In this document: in pieces, positions 21,535 to 32,727 of the stretch
How positions within the stretch are numbered: the stretch's first letter is position 1
Layout: every line of letters starts with the position of its first letter
DNA from: Hemileia vastatrix
Taxonomy: Eukaryota; Basidiomycota; Pucciniomycetes; Pucciniales; Zaghouaniaceae
Assembly: GCA_030280995.1 (NCBI GenBank)
Contig: JASXTE010000005.1
Coordinates: 22,809,001-22,873,000, forward strand
Length of the DNA: 64,000 bases
Direction: 5' to 3'
Translations under genes and position numbers: made by a program
Notes under the pieces: model-generated
The model's input: the letters and a program-made list of their open reading frames with translations, nothing else
What the model was told of the DNA's origin: nothing
The model's database searches: none

Positions 21535-24500
21535 GTAATATTATTGATGTCAAATCTGTGCAGAAAATAGAGGAGGACTTAAGAAAATTAGGTTTTAGTG
21601 TAGATACACCTGACTTGTCTTTTGTCAATAACAACAGTAGTATTCATAATACAGTTAATCCTCAGTTGCCACCACTTACTAGTGAGATGAGAAGTTCACA
21701 AGAGAGTGAAAGAATTGAGAAGGAAGACATGGAGTATTTAAACAATAATCCAACTGTCCATAGAATTGTTTCAGCATTTTGGAATAGAATGACTGATGGT
21801 GAGGAACAGACAGTTAAGCTCACAAGTGATACAATTTCATCCTTAACATTAAATATTTCTCAACTGGCAACACATAGTAAAGAATTGGAGAATGAACATT
21901 TGTCTCTAACTCTTAAATATTATTCATTGAGTAGTAAATATAATGAACTTTCAAACAAATTCTGTGAGCTGGAAAAATTGTATGAAACACATTTATTGAA
22001 AACTGAATCAAGAACTATGTTATCTTTTGCCCAGACAAATCAAAGTGTCTCTGAGTTGCTACAAAGATTGACTAAAGTTGAGATTGAAACTTCCAATCTA
22101 CTAATGAACCAGGATAATCACAAGTATACTCAATATAATAATAATCCTTTCATTGGCAAAAGTGGATCTCATTCCTTCCTTATACCACCACAACTATAAC
22201 CATCTGGTGGTAGTGTCAAATCTGAAAATGTAAGTCACAAATCTGTACAGGAGGAAATACAAGACCATTTATCAAGAGAAAATTAGTTTTTGAATTTACC
22301 TAAGATTAGTGAAATAAAATCCAATCAGAAGAACTGGCCTAAAATAGATCAGTACCCAACCTATGATGGGGAAGCCAGCTCTGATTGGCAACATTTTATC
22401 CAAAAAATTGACAATTTAAAATTCTCATATAAGTTACCAGATGAAGAAATAACATTAAATTTTATCTCTTTATTTAAGGATGTTGCTTTATTATGGTTTG
22501 AAGCTGTTTTGAATGAGGGTAAAGATTACTCTTGGGCTGAATGGAAACAACTAATTGAAAAACAATTTGGAGGTTCTAAATTCAGACTCACTCAGCAGAG
22601 ACTCTATGAGAAAACTAGGTATAATCTGTTGAATGGTGACAAACCTATGGTATTTTTAATGAATTTAAATAAAATATTAAAAGCCATTGAGCCTAACATG
22701 GATTTTAACTTATGGAAAGATAAGATAATATATAAATTACCTATATCTGTGAGAGACATTGTTGTAGCTAGAACAATTAATGTTACTGAATATTCTGACT
22801 TTATTAATATTTGCAATGAAATATTACTAAACCATAAGTATGAAGCAAGGTATTCCACTTATAAAAAAAATGTTGAACCTGTGAAAAATCAGAATTCAAA
22901 AAAACTTCAGGAGAAGCAGAAAAAACCTACTGCACCTGCAGTACCAAAAAATTATGAGACAAATACTTGTTATAAGTGTAACAAACATTGGGTTAAAGGT
23001 CACAAATGTGAGAAGAATATAAATATTGTTGAAAATCAACATGAATCTGAAATTGAAACAGAGAAAAGTAAAGATTCAAGTGATTATGACAGTAATATCT
23101 CATATAGTGATGAAAATGAAGTCTGTATGTTGGAAGATGATTTGTCCATCTTTGACAATCCAATATTAAATATGGACTCAAATGAATCTTTAATGAATTT
23201 TGAGGATGCTGAAATCATTAAAGATATACAAGCTGATAACTTTAGAATGACACCTATCACGGTTCCAGCTATAATTTCTGGTGAAAATGTTAATATAGTA
23301 TTGGACACAGGAGCTTCTGGTTCTGTTGTTTCTACTAATACATTGCAGAAAATTGATAGTGAGTATAAGTCTAAGCTTGAACCCCTTCAAAGTAAAAATT
23401 TGAGAGGTTTTGATTCAGTACTACATCCCATTGGTAGATACAAAGCTGCTGTTTTCTTTAAACATCAACATGGTTATGTAAGAGTAGCCTGTGACTTTGT
23501 AGTAATAGATAATTTTAACTGTAGTAACTGTTTTATCATTGGAAATGATATTCTGATAAAGTTTGGTGTGAAATGAGACCCTGCTAATAACAATTTTACA
23601 ATTGGCATGAATGTTAAAAGGAAATTTAAAATAAATTCTTTTAACACAGTCTTACACATTGAGTCAGTAACAAATATTCCGTGCAAAGGAAGAGAATCCA
23701 ATGAGATGGAACTTCTGGAAACAGAAATTTCAAAAGCATCATTTGGCACTCAGATAAGTAAAGCTGAGAAAAATACTATTTTGGACTTAATTAAAAAATT
23801 TTCAATGGCTTTTGCGCATGGTACAAATGAACTTGGCCTTGTAAAAGATCATGAAATGAAGATTAGTTTAACCTGTGATATGGATAATATTCCTGCTAGT
23901 CTTAAAAAGAAACCATACCCTGCTTCACCAATGAAGAGGAAAGACATAGAGGATAATATTAAGATGTTATTAAAAATGAAAATTCTTGATATTGTTGAAA
24001 CTACACCAAAATATTGTGTAATATTACCAGTGCTAATTTCTTATAAACAAGATAAAGCAAGACTGTGCGGTGATTATAGAGCATTAAATACATTTACAGT
24101 AGATGATATTTATCCCTTGCCAAGGATTGCCTCTATACATGCTACCCTTAAAGGTGCTAAGTATATAAGTTGCTTAGATGGAAAAAAAGGGTGCCATCAA
24201 ATTCCTGTTGAAAAGAATTCACAGAACTTTTTGTTGATAACAACACACATGGGAATTTATAAATATGTCAGGATGCCATTTGGACCAAAAAATGCTCCAT
24301 CAGTATTTCAGAAGTTAATGGATATAACATTCCATAATGAAATGATTGAAGGATGGTTAATGGTATACATTGATGACATCATAGTGTTCTCTAAGTCTTA
24401 TGATGAACACTTAATCCATTTAAAGAAGGTATTTCAAAAAATGGATGAAATAAAAATGACCCTTGCATTAAAAAAATGTAAAATTGGGTTTGAATCTTTA

Positions 24501-24616
24501 AAAGTGCTTGGTCATATTGTATCTGGCTTACAAATTTGTGTAGACCAAAGTAAAGTGGCTGAAATAAAAATATTGGCATTCCTCAAAATGTAAAGGATGT
24601 AAAATCTTTTCTTGGT

Positions 24617-25109
24617 ATGTGTGGTTATTATAGACAATATATAAAAAACTACCAATTAATTGCTACACCATTGACCACACTGATAAAGAAATCAGAAGCT
24701 TTCATTTGGAATAATGAAAGTCAACAGGCTTTTGATAAGTTGAAAGAATGTTTAATGACAGCTCCTATCTTGGGATTACCAGATTTCCAATTGCCTTTTG
24801 TATTATATACAGATGCAAGTTTTATTGGTCTGGGTGCTGCTTTGCATCAAAAACAACTTATTGAAGGAAAAATGTCAGAAGTAGTAATTTGCTATATTTC
24901 ACATACTCTAAGAAGTAGTGAATTGAAATATGGTGCTACTCAACTTGAATGTTTGGCAGTAGTATGGGCTCTTGAGAAGCTACATTATTACCTTGAAGAC
25001 CAAAAATTTGAGTTAATAACTGTTTGTAGTGCAGTTAAGTCACTCTTAAACATGAAAACTCCTAATAGACACATGTTTAGATGGCAATTAGCTGTACACG
25101 AATACAGAG
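24617..25109 (+). pseudogene. pol: C RT connection and RNase H
   Basis: In a different frame from the upstream RT: MCGYYRQYIKNYQLI, LYTDASFIGLGAAL, ECLAVVWALEKLHYYL. The next motif reads TVCSAVKSL, so the catalytic Asp of TDCSAVKSL is Val here. Cut at 25109 in AVHEYRG by an insertion. Confidence 0.9.
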
Positions 25110-26204
25110 GATGGTGTAGACAATCCTATAGTACTAGCTATAGGCCTTGAACAAGAGAGTTGGAGAAAAACCAGAGAGAAAATCCCCTGTCCCTTTAGAA
25201 AAATAGAGTGAGATTTACTTGCTAAAGTAAGTTGGTTCCTTTTTGCTAAGCCCCTTTTTCAACACACTTGACTGCTTGATGAGCCAAGAAAGTAGTCCCC
25301 AGACAGACTACCAGACCAAAGAACTGAAATGTAGACCAATGTCCACACCAGAGAAAGCAAAGATACTTGATGTGGGCTGCAAATCCACACCAGAGACAGC
25401 AATAATACTTGATATAGCTTGCAAGACTATACCAGAGAACCTGTTGCCAAAGTTGAGTTAAATGAAGAACTAACCTTACAACAAACACAGCCAATTGTGG
25501 CCAAAAAATCAGTGAAAACTGAGTGAGGAACCAGGATATCACCTCCGGATGGTTGTATGATAATTAAAGTTGCCCCAAACTGTCTTATTCACTATGTACA
25601 CACAGACCACTATCTAAGAGCCCATGCACACCAACAAATTTGGCGCCTGTACCAGCCAAATTGAATAAAAAAAGCCTCCAGAAGCGCTCCCCAACCTTCT
25701 AAAACAGAGGCAGGGGGCTGCCCAATGTCGGAGGTGCCGCCTGAAGCAGCCCGGCCTCCCTGAAGCCAGAAAACCAATAAAAACACCTAATCTACTTATA
25801 AAAATTAGCTACAACTACTAAAACCTTTAAAACACGGAATTTCACTATAACAACATTGAGACATGAAATATAGAGCTAAATTAGCCCTATCCAATGGTAA
25901 TAAGTACTTTAACCTAAGACTTAAGGTTAGCCCGTAAAACAAAAAAAACAAAATTAAACAGCTATCTTTTGTATCTGAAGAATGAGGAATTGACCCCTTA
26001 AAACTTAGAATATGAAAAATATTATCAAGACATGAAATATATAGAAAAACTGGGGCTATCCAATGATAGTATCCACATACCCGCAGACCTAATATCCACG
26101 GAATAAAACCAGAAAAATACCCAATTCTTCAACAGATGTCAATTAAGACATGCACAAACAGCGCCAAAACACACAACAAAGGCCCCTGAAAATGTTGGAA
26201 GACC
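25110..26204. mobile_element. 1.1-kb insertion of uncertain class in C RNase H
   Basis: Starts TGGTGTAGACAATCC, ends GGAAGACCACAA, and the C coding sequence resumes at once as RITITHRAGTLHSNVD. It is less AT-rich, contains ATTTGGCGCCTGTACCAGCC (about 25638-25658), resembling a tRNA-primer site, and an internal duplication (AGACATGAAATATA at about 25859 and 26030). These suggest a truncated or miniature LTR element; no clean target duplication or coding domain is seen. A frame at 25243-25461 has three degenerate TPE-x-A-x-ILD-x-x-CK repeats. Confidence 0.55.
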
Positions 26205-27335
26205 ACAACGGATTACTATTACACATAGAGCAGGAACCTTACACTCTAATGTAGATCTGTTATCTAGAGTACCTCTGCCTAATAATGATGATAATCCTGC
26301 TTATTTTCCTGAATCAGAGATTATTAACATTTATGGCATTTATATTGTAGATCTTGGGGATGAATTTATGCAATCAATTCTTGATATGCATGCTCAGATC
26401 CTGACTTGAGTAAACTCACTACAATATTGAATGATCCATCTAATGCTTCAATGAATGTTTTAATAAAAACATTACCAAATAAGTATAAAGAGGCATTAGA
26501 AAAAGGAAAATTTTCCATTGAGGATGGTTTTATATATTACAGAAAAAAATTAAGTAATGTAATTGTAATTCCCCCTTCAATGAAGGAGTTAGTGTTAAGT
26601 ATATGTCATGATGATATATTAGCAGGTCATTTTGACTACCATAAAACATTAACCAGAGTAAAAAACACAGCTTGGTGGATTAATATGTCTGAAGATGTTC
26701 AGAAATATGTTGAGACATGTGATTCTTGTCAAAAATCCAAAAGATTAACAGGCAAAAGAGCTGGTTTATTACAACAAATTGAGCAACCAAAAGCTCCATG
26801 GGAGATAATTAACATGGACTTTGTAACAGGTTTGCCAATAGCAGGGCATAAGAGTTATAACTCCTGCTGGTTAATTGTAGATAGATTTACAAAGATGTGT
26901 AAATTTATTCCTACCCACAAAGAGGTTTCTGCAAAGGACTTAGCTTTTTTATGGTGGACACAAATGTTAAATATAGCAGGTTTCCCCAAAGCAATAGTTT
27001 CTGACAGAGATCCTAAATTTACTTCTGAGTTCTGGACATCACTTATGGATGTTTCAGGGTGTCAATTAAAACTTTCTACAGCACACCATCCACAAACTGA
27101 TGGGCTAGCAGAAAGAATGATACAAACTTTAGAAGATATGATAAGAAGATATTGTGTTTTTGGTCTTAATTTTAAAGACAATGACAAATTCAAGCATGAT
27201 TGGTTAACCCTTATCCCAGGTTTTGAATTTGCATACAATAGTACAGTACATTCTGTCACTGGAAAAAAGCCATTTGAGTTATGGTTGGGTTATGTACCTA
27301 ATACCCCTGCTAAAACTCTTAATAAATTACCTTGA
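26205..27335 (+). pseudogene. pol: C RNase H end and integrase
   Basis: 26205-26400 reads the RNase H/integrase linker (…HRAGTLHSNVDLLSRVPLP). A frameshift near 26395 moves to the next frame: the zinc region HDDILAGHFDYHKTLTR … CDSCQKSKR, then NMDFVTGLP, VSDRDPKF and DGLAERMIQ (complete D,D35E). It ends at TGA 27333-27335 in NKLP-stop. Confidence 0.9.
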
Positions 27336-27370
27336 TTGGATATCTATCCAGGTACTAAACTTTTCTTCAG

Positions 27371-27895
27371 ATGCAAGAATTATGCAGAAAACATGCTCAA
27401 GAATGTATAAATAAGGTGTTTGAGTATGAAAAGAAAAGATGGGATAAAGCCCATAAAGAACAAATGTTCAAAGAGGGTGATGAATTCCTTATTTCAACAC
27501 TACATTTCAATTTAAATGGTAATGTTAAATTGAAGGATCCATTCATTGGACCATTTGTAGTTAAAAAGATGGTTGGTAATAATGCTGTTGAGGTTATTCT
27601 ATATGCACCCTATGATATAAAACATCCAGTATTTCCTATTTCTCTTATAAAACCATACCTATTCTAATGATACTGCTCTATTTCCAAGAAGATCAGGAAG
27701 GCATAAACAGCAACTTGAAGAAATAGTTGAAAAGGCAGAAATTGAAAAGATACTTAAAAAGAGACACCTTACTAAAGAAAAGGGAGTTGAGTATCTATTA
27801 AGATTTAAAAATAAATCAAGTAAATATGACCAGTGGATTCCAGAAAGTGAAATCTCTGATCTTAAATATCTCTTGAAAAAATTTAAATCAAAATA
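27371..27895 (+). pseudogene. pol: C integrase C-terminus and chromodomain
   Basis: 27371-27667 reads the integrase C-terminal part (CRKHAQECINKVFEYEKKRW, DEFLISTLHFN, KDPFIGPFVVKKMVG, HPVFPISLIKPY). One frameshift later, 27658-27895 encodes the chromodomain (EIEKILKKRHLTKEKGVEYL, RFKNKSSKYDQWIPESEIS) with the Trp that forms part of the methyl-lysine pocket retained. Ends TAA. Confidence 0.85.
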
Positions 27896-27953
27896 ATACT
27901 GTTTATTCAGTATATGTATTATAGAAAATTTTAAAAAAAATTCTATTCACTCC

Positions 27954-28766
27954 TGTCACGCGCCACGTGACACTCGAGGCAAAAGCAGCTTATTAAATCA
28001 ATAATACAGAGGTCTAAATCCATACTCAAAGAGCAGAAAGAAATTCCCCATAGCAACTGTGACTTTCCTTTGTGTACTCACTATTCAACCGCGCTAGCCT
28101 AAAACTCTAAATCTAAATTAGTCAATCTCTCAATAGTGTGTCTCAGTATTTTCCTCAATAAGCAACGCACAGCGCAATAGTCAATGTAATAGTGCACTAA
28201 AAGGTTTATTAAATGTCTGTGAATTATTAAAAGGAGTAGTGAGCATGGATGGAATGGATAGTGGAGGATTAAAGGGTTAACAGATGATAGTGAGGAGGGT
28301 CCAGGTGTAATGGATGTATTTTTAATTTTCTGTGGTGTGCAGAATAGTGGATGGGTATGAGGTCAATGCAAGGAGGAGTAAAGGATATAAAAGGGGTTGG
28401 GTTTTATGGTTAGACATTCTTTAGAATTAAATTATAGAACTTATATATAGTTAATAGTGGTAAAGCTTTAGGTTAAATTATTATTATTGTATCTTTCCTT
28501 ATTTCCTCAGTAATCATTTCTAGATATTAAATCTTTTGATTATTGAGTTTCCAAGCCTTTGTGAGATTTTAAGAATTTTAATATTACCTTTAAATTATAT
28601 TAGACTTCTTCTCAAACATATCTCAAAGCAGTAGCTCATCCTTCGAGTCATATTCGAATCACTTCATCAAACATTTCCTCTATGCATCAAAGAAGTTTCT
28701 AAACTCCTCCCTCCATCTCACTTCCAGGAACACCCTCGACCTTTGTGCGTAGGTTGTCCAGTGACA
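27954..28766 (+). mobile_element. Solo LTR (813 bp) in the C 3' untranslated region
   Basis: Starts TGTCACGCGCCACGTGACAC, ends GTCCAGTGACA, and is flanked by 5-bp duplications ACTCC at 27949-27953 and 28767-28771. TATAAAAGG at 28386-28394 is a likely TATA box in the same orientation. No internal region, so it is a recombined solo LTR of a family otherwise absent from the window. Confidence 0.9.
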
Positions 28767-28817
28767 ACTCCTTACTTTTTATTAAAGTGTCTTAACATTT
28801 TTTTATTGTTTTTTTTT

Positions 28818-28828
28818 GGGTGAGGGAG
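28818..28828 (+). promoter_or_regulatory. C polypurine tract
   Basis: GGGTGAGGGAG directly before the TGTCAG start of the 3' LTR, preceded by a T tract. Confidence 0.8.
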
Positions 28829-30004
28829 TGTCAGCCTAGATATCCCTAGGACTGAGTATTTCTTATACTTAAAATAAGATAACCCTAAGTATATTAAGCT
28901 TATATCTTAAAAATAAGATTAAAATAATAATATATATGATTATATTACATATATATATAATTATTACTCTATTATATAAATTATAGTAGTTTAAATAGCT
29001 TATCCATAGCCTAAAAATACTTACTAAGGTGTTAATGGAGTCATAATATACTTATCTTAAGTGATATTAAGTAATTATTTACATACATAAGCTTATATGT
29101 ATACATAAATCTCATATTCAGTGAAATATGCAGTATATTATGTATATTTAGGTATATAAGTGGGTTTTAACCTCTTAATAGCCTATAACCTTTGTTTTTC
29201 TGCTTATTTTAGGTCATATGGATGTATCCAGTGGACTCACAACACCTACAGAAGCATAAACATCTATTTCAGGCGCATACACTCAGTCTGGACAACTTAA
29301 TCTGCTTCCTTGGATGGATATTCACGGATTTATGGGTTGGGAGGTCATTTCTGGGTTAATATGGATGCTTGGAGATGTTATTGGGGGCTTGGACATTTTA
29401 TTTGTTTCCTTTATATGCTTTTGGTTTCATTAAATCTCTTTTTGATTGTTTATTTTACCTGTTTCTTTATGGTATCCGCTTTTATCTGGATTTTCTATTT
29501 ATGGTATGGGTCTGTGTTATCATTAATTGTGATGGAGGGTTCTTACTGGAGGTCTGGGTGTTGAATCTGCTTGAATTGGATGCCATGGGGAGGTGATGGG
29601 CCCTCACAGTGCTGTAATTTCTGGGGATAGCAGTGACATCATCTGGATTGAAGGTCTGTGCACTCCAGTGGATTTTGGTATAAGTAAGAGAGGATTTTGA
29701 CGGTTATTAGACATTATTCACTTACTAAAATTAAAACAAACATTACAAAAAAATTATTAGAATTTATAAATATATTATAAAGCCATTATAAATTGATATT
29801 ATCTTTATATAAGCTATAACTATATTATATTCATCTATTTTCCACCACTAGCACGCATTTAAATCCAAGTATTGTGAGTTTTATTTGAGTATAACTACTT
29901 TATTAGTCTTCCCCTGAGCTTTAATCACTAAATCATTTATTAATAAGTAGTAGGACCATTAATAAATACTATTAAATCATACTTAAATACTTGATACACT
30001 TACA
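28829..30004 (+). repeat. C 3' LTR (1176 bp)
   Basis: Direct repeat of 19258-20433; ends ACTTACA and is followed by the GTGGG target duplication. Confidence 0.95.
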
Positions 30005-30009
30005 GTGGG

Positions 30010-30990
30010 CATTCATTTTTGGGCAGTGGAAATCAGAAGTGCAGAATTATGGTTGGTGCCCATAATTTAATATGATTCTTTAATATTAAAGAAGTATTTT
30101 TAATATTGAAAATGACTTTTGGTTGGTTGGTATCTGATCTAGCTGTGCCATGGTTTTTTTTCAGTATTTCCATTACTCCTTAATATTATTGAATGATTTT
30201 CAATATTGACATTTCATTTTGGTTGCTTTTGATGTTGGCTCTATATTAAACCATTGAGATAATTTTATACTTGACTTGCATTAATGCTAGTCAAGTATAA
30301 ATTAAGTAAATAAAATTTTAAACTTGTATTATTAGTACATGTTGGGTGCAGTTATATCAAGATCATTATCACTCAAATAAAATACTTGACTATATATCAT
30401 GATGGCTGACTTATTGAATAATTTTTAATGTTGATAAAGGCTTTAGGTCATACTTTTAAGGGCTTGTTGGCTGGTTGGGTTCTGTCTCCATTTTAAAAAT
30501 GTCATATATTTGATAATAATGTGATGATTATTTATACAGTGCTCTGAATACTGTGTCTCAAGTATATGATACATTATGTGTAATAAATTTTTTTCCTCTA
30601 TCTTACTCACAAAAATCTTGAAATTTTGTGTTCTAATTCCTTGGTTAACTCTGAAGATAGGCCAATCTTTGTTTCTTCTATAGCACTTGCTAATCCATAA
30701 AGCCACACCCTCATTAAGGATGATATTCCTTTTAAAGGACACAGAACTTTTGACACTATGCAAAAGCCAGAGTTAAAATAAAGTGAAATGATTTTGTAAT
30801 TTATTTGATTTACATGATTAATGATTAAATATTCTAAAACCTGATATATTCTAAAAAGTACAAGTGAATTCAGTTAAATAAAATATGTGGGTTTTTTTTT
30901 AATAATTCCATTATTTAATGTAGCCCTTCAAAATTGGAAAGCAAATAATATGTGAAAACCTGTTAAAATTCTTTCTGTTTCCCCTCTTTA
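30010..30990. other. CACTA-1 body, AT-rich, with a 32-bp palindrome
   Basis: No domain recognised. 30267-30298 is a near-perfect palindrome (ATACTTGACTTGCATT and its mirror). Repeated TTTTGGTTGGTTGG/TTTTGGTTGC and GGCTGGTTGG blocks at about 30118, 30218 and 30470 look like subterminal repeats. Confidence 0.5.
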
Positions 30991-30991
30991 G

Positions 30992-31062
30992 CCCTTTTTT
31001 GGCCCCCAGGTGTGCCCCACTCAGCCCCTCCTGGCTACTCAGAAGGGCCTTTAAAGGTAACT
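30992..31062. repeat. GC-rich hairpin segment in CACTA-1
   Basis: AGCCCTTTTTTGGCCCCCAG … CCCCACTCAGCCCCTCCTGG … AGAAGGGCCTTT is GC-rich against an AT-rich background and folds on itself. A related GC-rich segment occurs in CACTA-2 at about 37399-37475. Confidence 0.45.
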
Positions 31063-31265
31063 TCATGTATGTATTTTATGTTCAAATTTTCCCCACATAG
31101 CTCCTTGTGGGCTCTACTCAGCCATTTTCCACACCCTTTATCTCCTGAGTTTTATTGCACTCTCATGAATCTAGCTCAATACTCCATGCTTCTTTATAAT
31201 ACTTCCAATATTCCTAATTTGCCATAATCACCTCCTCTTGAACCCTTTTGCTTTCAGGGTGTGTG

Positions 31266-31706
31266 CCAGAAAATATGCTGCATCTTTTCAGCATATGACC
31301 TAGTGTATTTCTTCCCTGCACCCTTGGGTGAAATGAATCAAATTTTTCTATGACTTTTGATCCATTTGAGCCATAACTTCATGCCTCCAATATCAGGTCT
31401 CATGCTGAAAAGACACTGCATCTTTTCAGCATGTGACCCTGCAACTGGGGGTGTCAGGAAAGGGGTCAAAAGGATCAAAAGTCAAGAAACTTTTTTTCAA
31501 TCTGACACAAGGGTTCCTGGGAGCCAGAACCAGATCATGCACTGAAAAGATGCAGCATCTTTTCAGCATGTAAATTGAGAGTGAGTCTGTAAGAAATTGG
31601 CTCAAGTAGATTACAAGTGAAGCAACTTGTGATTCATCTCACACAAGGGTGCATGTGAACAAGAACTAGGTCACATGCTGAAAAGATACAGTGTCTTTCA
31701 GCACAT
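31266..31706. repeat. Array of four palindromes, ~135-bp spacing, in CACTA-1
   Basis: Hairpins near 31274-31297, 31401-31433, 31536-31570 and 31673-31707, built on CATGCTGAAAAGA…TCTTTTCAGCATG (13-bp stem in the second). The intervening DNA is also related: CACAAGGGT…GAACCAGATCATGC recurs, and ACTTTTGATCC before hairpin 2 is inverted as GGATCAAAAGT after it, making a larger nested inverted repeat centred on hairpin 2. Confidence 0.85.
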
Positions 31707-31709
31707 GAA

Positions 31710-32690
31710 AAGTTGCTGGCTCATATTACATCTTGTTGTTTTTTTTACTTCTTATATACATATTCATATATATGTCCTGCTCTCCCCCTCCTCTTACTTT
31801 TCCCTCCTTTTGCTTCTCTTGTCTTACTTCTTGCACATCAGTTTTTCATTCTCTCTTTCTACCCATATTTTAAATCATCATCTAATAAAAAAACAAAGTA
31901 AATGTAAAGCATGGCTTGAGGTTTCCATCAATTATCTTATAACTAAACTAATAAGAAAAGGCAAAAAATGAAAAAAATAATCATCAAAATTTTAAACTTC
32001 CAATTGATTATGTTGATACAACTGATCAATATTGATTAAAGGAAAAAAAGATAAATAAGAAAAGTAAGGTAAAAAAAGAAAAAAATATAGATAATTTTAA
32101 ACACCCAGTTAATGATTCTGTAACATTCATAAAATAAAATGATAGTAAAAATATCTACAGTAGTTAAAACTGCCATTTTTTTATAAAAAAATTAATGAAT
32201 TAAAAAATTAAAAAATTAAAAATATCTAGGTCAGTCTAAATTTTCAATTAATTGCTTTGAAATAAAAGAAATTAAAAAATTAAAAAAAAATGAAAATATC
32301 TAGATAAGCTAAACTGGCTATTTTTTTTGGAGCTTGTGTTTGAAAAGAGGAGTCACAGCGCATGAGTTCAGAGTTAAATATAAGAGAATATGTAGATTAA
32401 TAGGAGAGATTCTCAGCTCAAGATCATGGGAGTAAAGAGTTGGAAGATTGCTGAAGCAGGAAAACATTAATGATCAGTTAGGGTGGCAGCAGGGATTAGA
32501 AGTGATTGGATTCAATAAAATGGTCCTACCCTTGTCTGGAACACCAAAATAAAGTCAAATACTGGCAAGGTCCTTTTTACTTTGTGTAAAAAAAATTTGA
32601 AAATTATTTTAGTGATTTTCACACTCCTTGTGGGACTGCTGGAGTTACTACTGAAGTTATTCTGGGGGTATTCTGAGTGACAAAAAATTA
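31710..32690. other. CACTA-1 right body, AT-rich
   Basis: Poly-A/T-rich; no gene recognised. It ends in the right terminal repeat at 32690-32724. Confidence 0.5.
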
Positions 32691-32727
32691 CTTTCCTACA
32701 AGTCCTCTTATAATTTACCCTGTCTTA

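Larger units (their letters stand above)
20943..24593 (+). pseudogene. gag-pol: C ORF1-Gag-protease-RT
   Basis: ATG 20943 opens MSTPQDNVSEQPAYNTRSKA. The same frame reads through the intron (21483-21534) into Gag, with stops at 22197-22199 (TAA), 22285-22287 (TAG) and 23574-23576 (TGA). Visible: capsid (NWPKIDQYPTYDGEASSDW), zinc knuckle CYKCNKHWVKGHKC, protease IVLDTGASGSVV, RT (ARLCGDYRALNTFTVDDIYP, MPFGPKNAPSVFQKLMD, VYIDDIIVFS). A frameshift at about 24570 ends the frame at 24593. RT and protease active sites are intact, but the protein cannot be made whole. Confidence 0.9.
19258..30004 (+). mobile_element. Ty3/gypsy chromovirus C, full length but degenerate
   Basis: Two 1176-bp LTRs (19258-20433, 28829-30004), target duplication GTGGG at 19253-19257 and 30005-30009, primer site after the left LTR and purine tract before the right LTR. 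Internal order: leader, ORF1/ORF2, Gag, zinc knuckle, protease, RT, RNase H, integrase, chromodomain. Interrupted by an insertion at 25110-26204 and a solo LTR at 27954-28766, and by several stops and frameshifts. Terminal dinucleotides are preserved at both outer ends (TGTAAG…TTACA). Confidence 0.95.
18433..32724. mobile_element. CACTA-1: CACTA/EnSpm element in the copia RT gene, itself heavily nested
   Basis: Left end CACAGGGTGAAACTTAAGAT then GACTTTTAGGCAAGTT; right end ACTTTCCTACAAGTCCTC then TATAATTTACCCTGTC: diverged terminal inverted repeats matching those of CACTA-2 (35621-39268). The 3-bp duplication TTA is at 18430-18432 and 32725-32727. Removing the element restores an in-frame copia RT (…KLCVL then ISLATQED…). 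Own DNA (about 3.2 kb) is 18433-18649, 18914-19252 and 30010-32724; the rest is the MITE and gypsy C. No transposase recognised, so probably non-autonomous. Confidence 0.85.

Noticed and set aside
30443..30763. Minus-strand 106-codon frame as a CACTA-1 gene
   Set aside because: No recognisable domain, and the equivalent region of CACTA-2 has nothing similar; probably chance.
31266..31706. CRISPR array
   Set aside because: Repeats are palindromes spaced about 135 bp with related spacers in a eukaryotic transposon; no cas genes.
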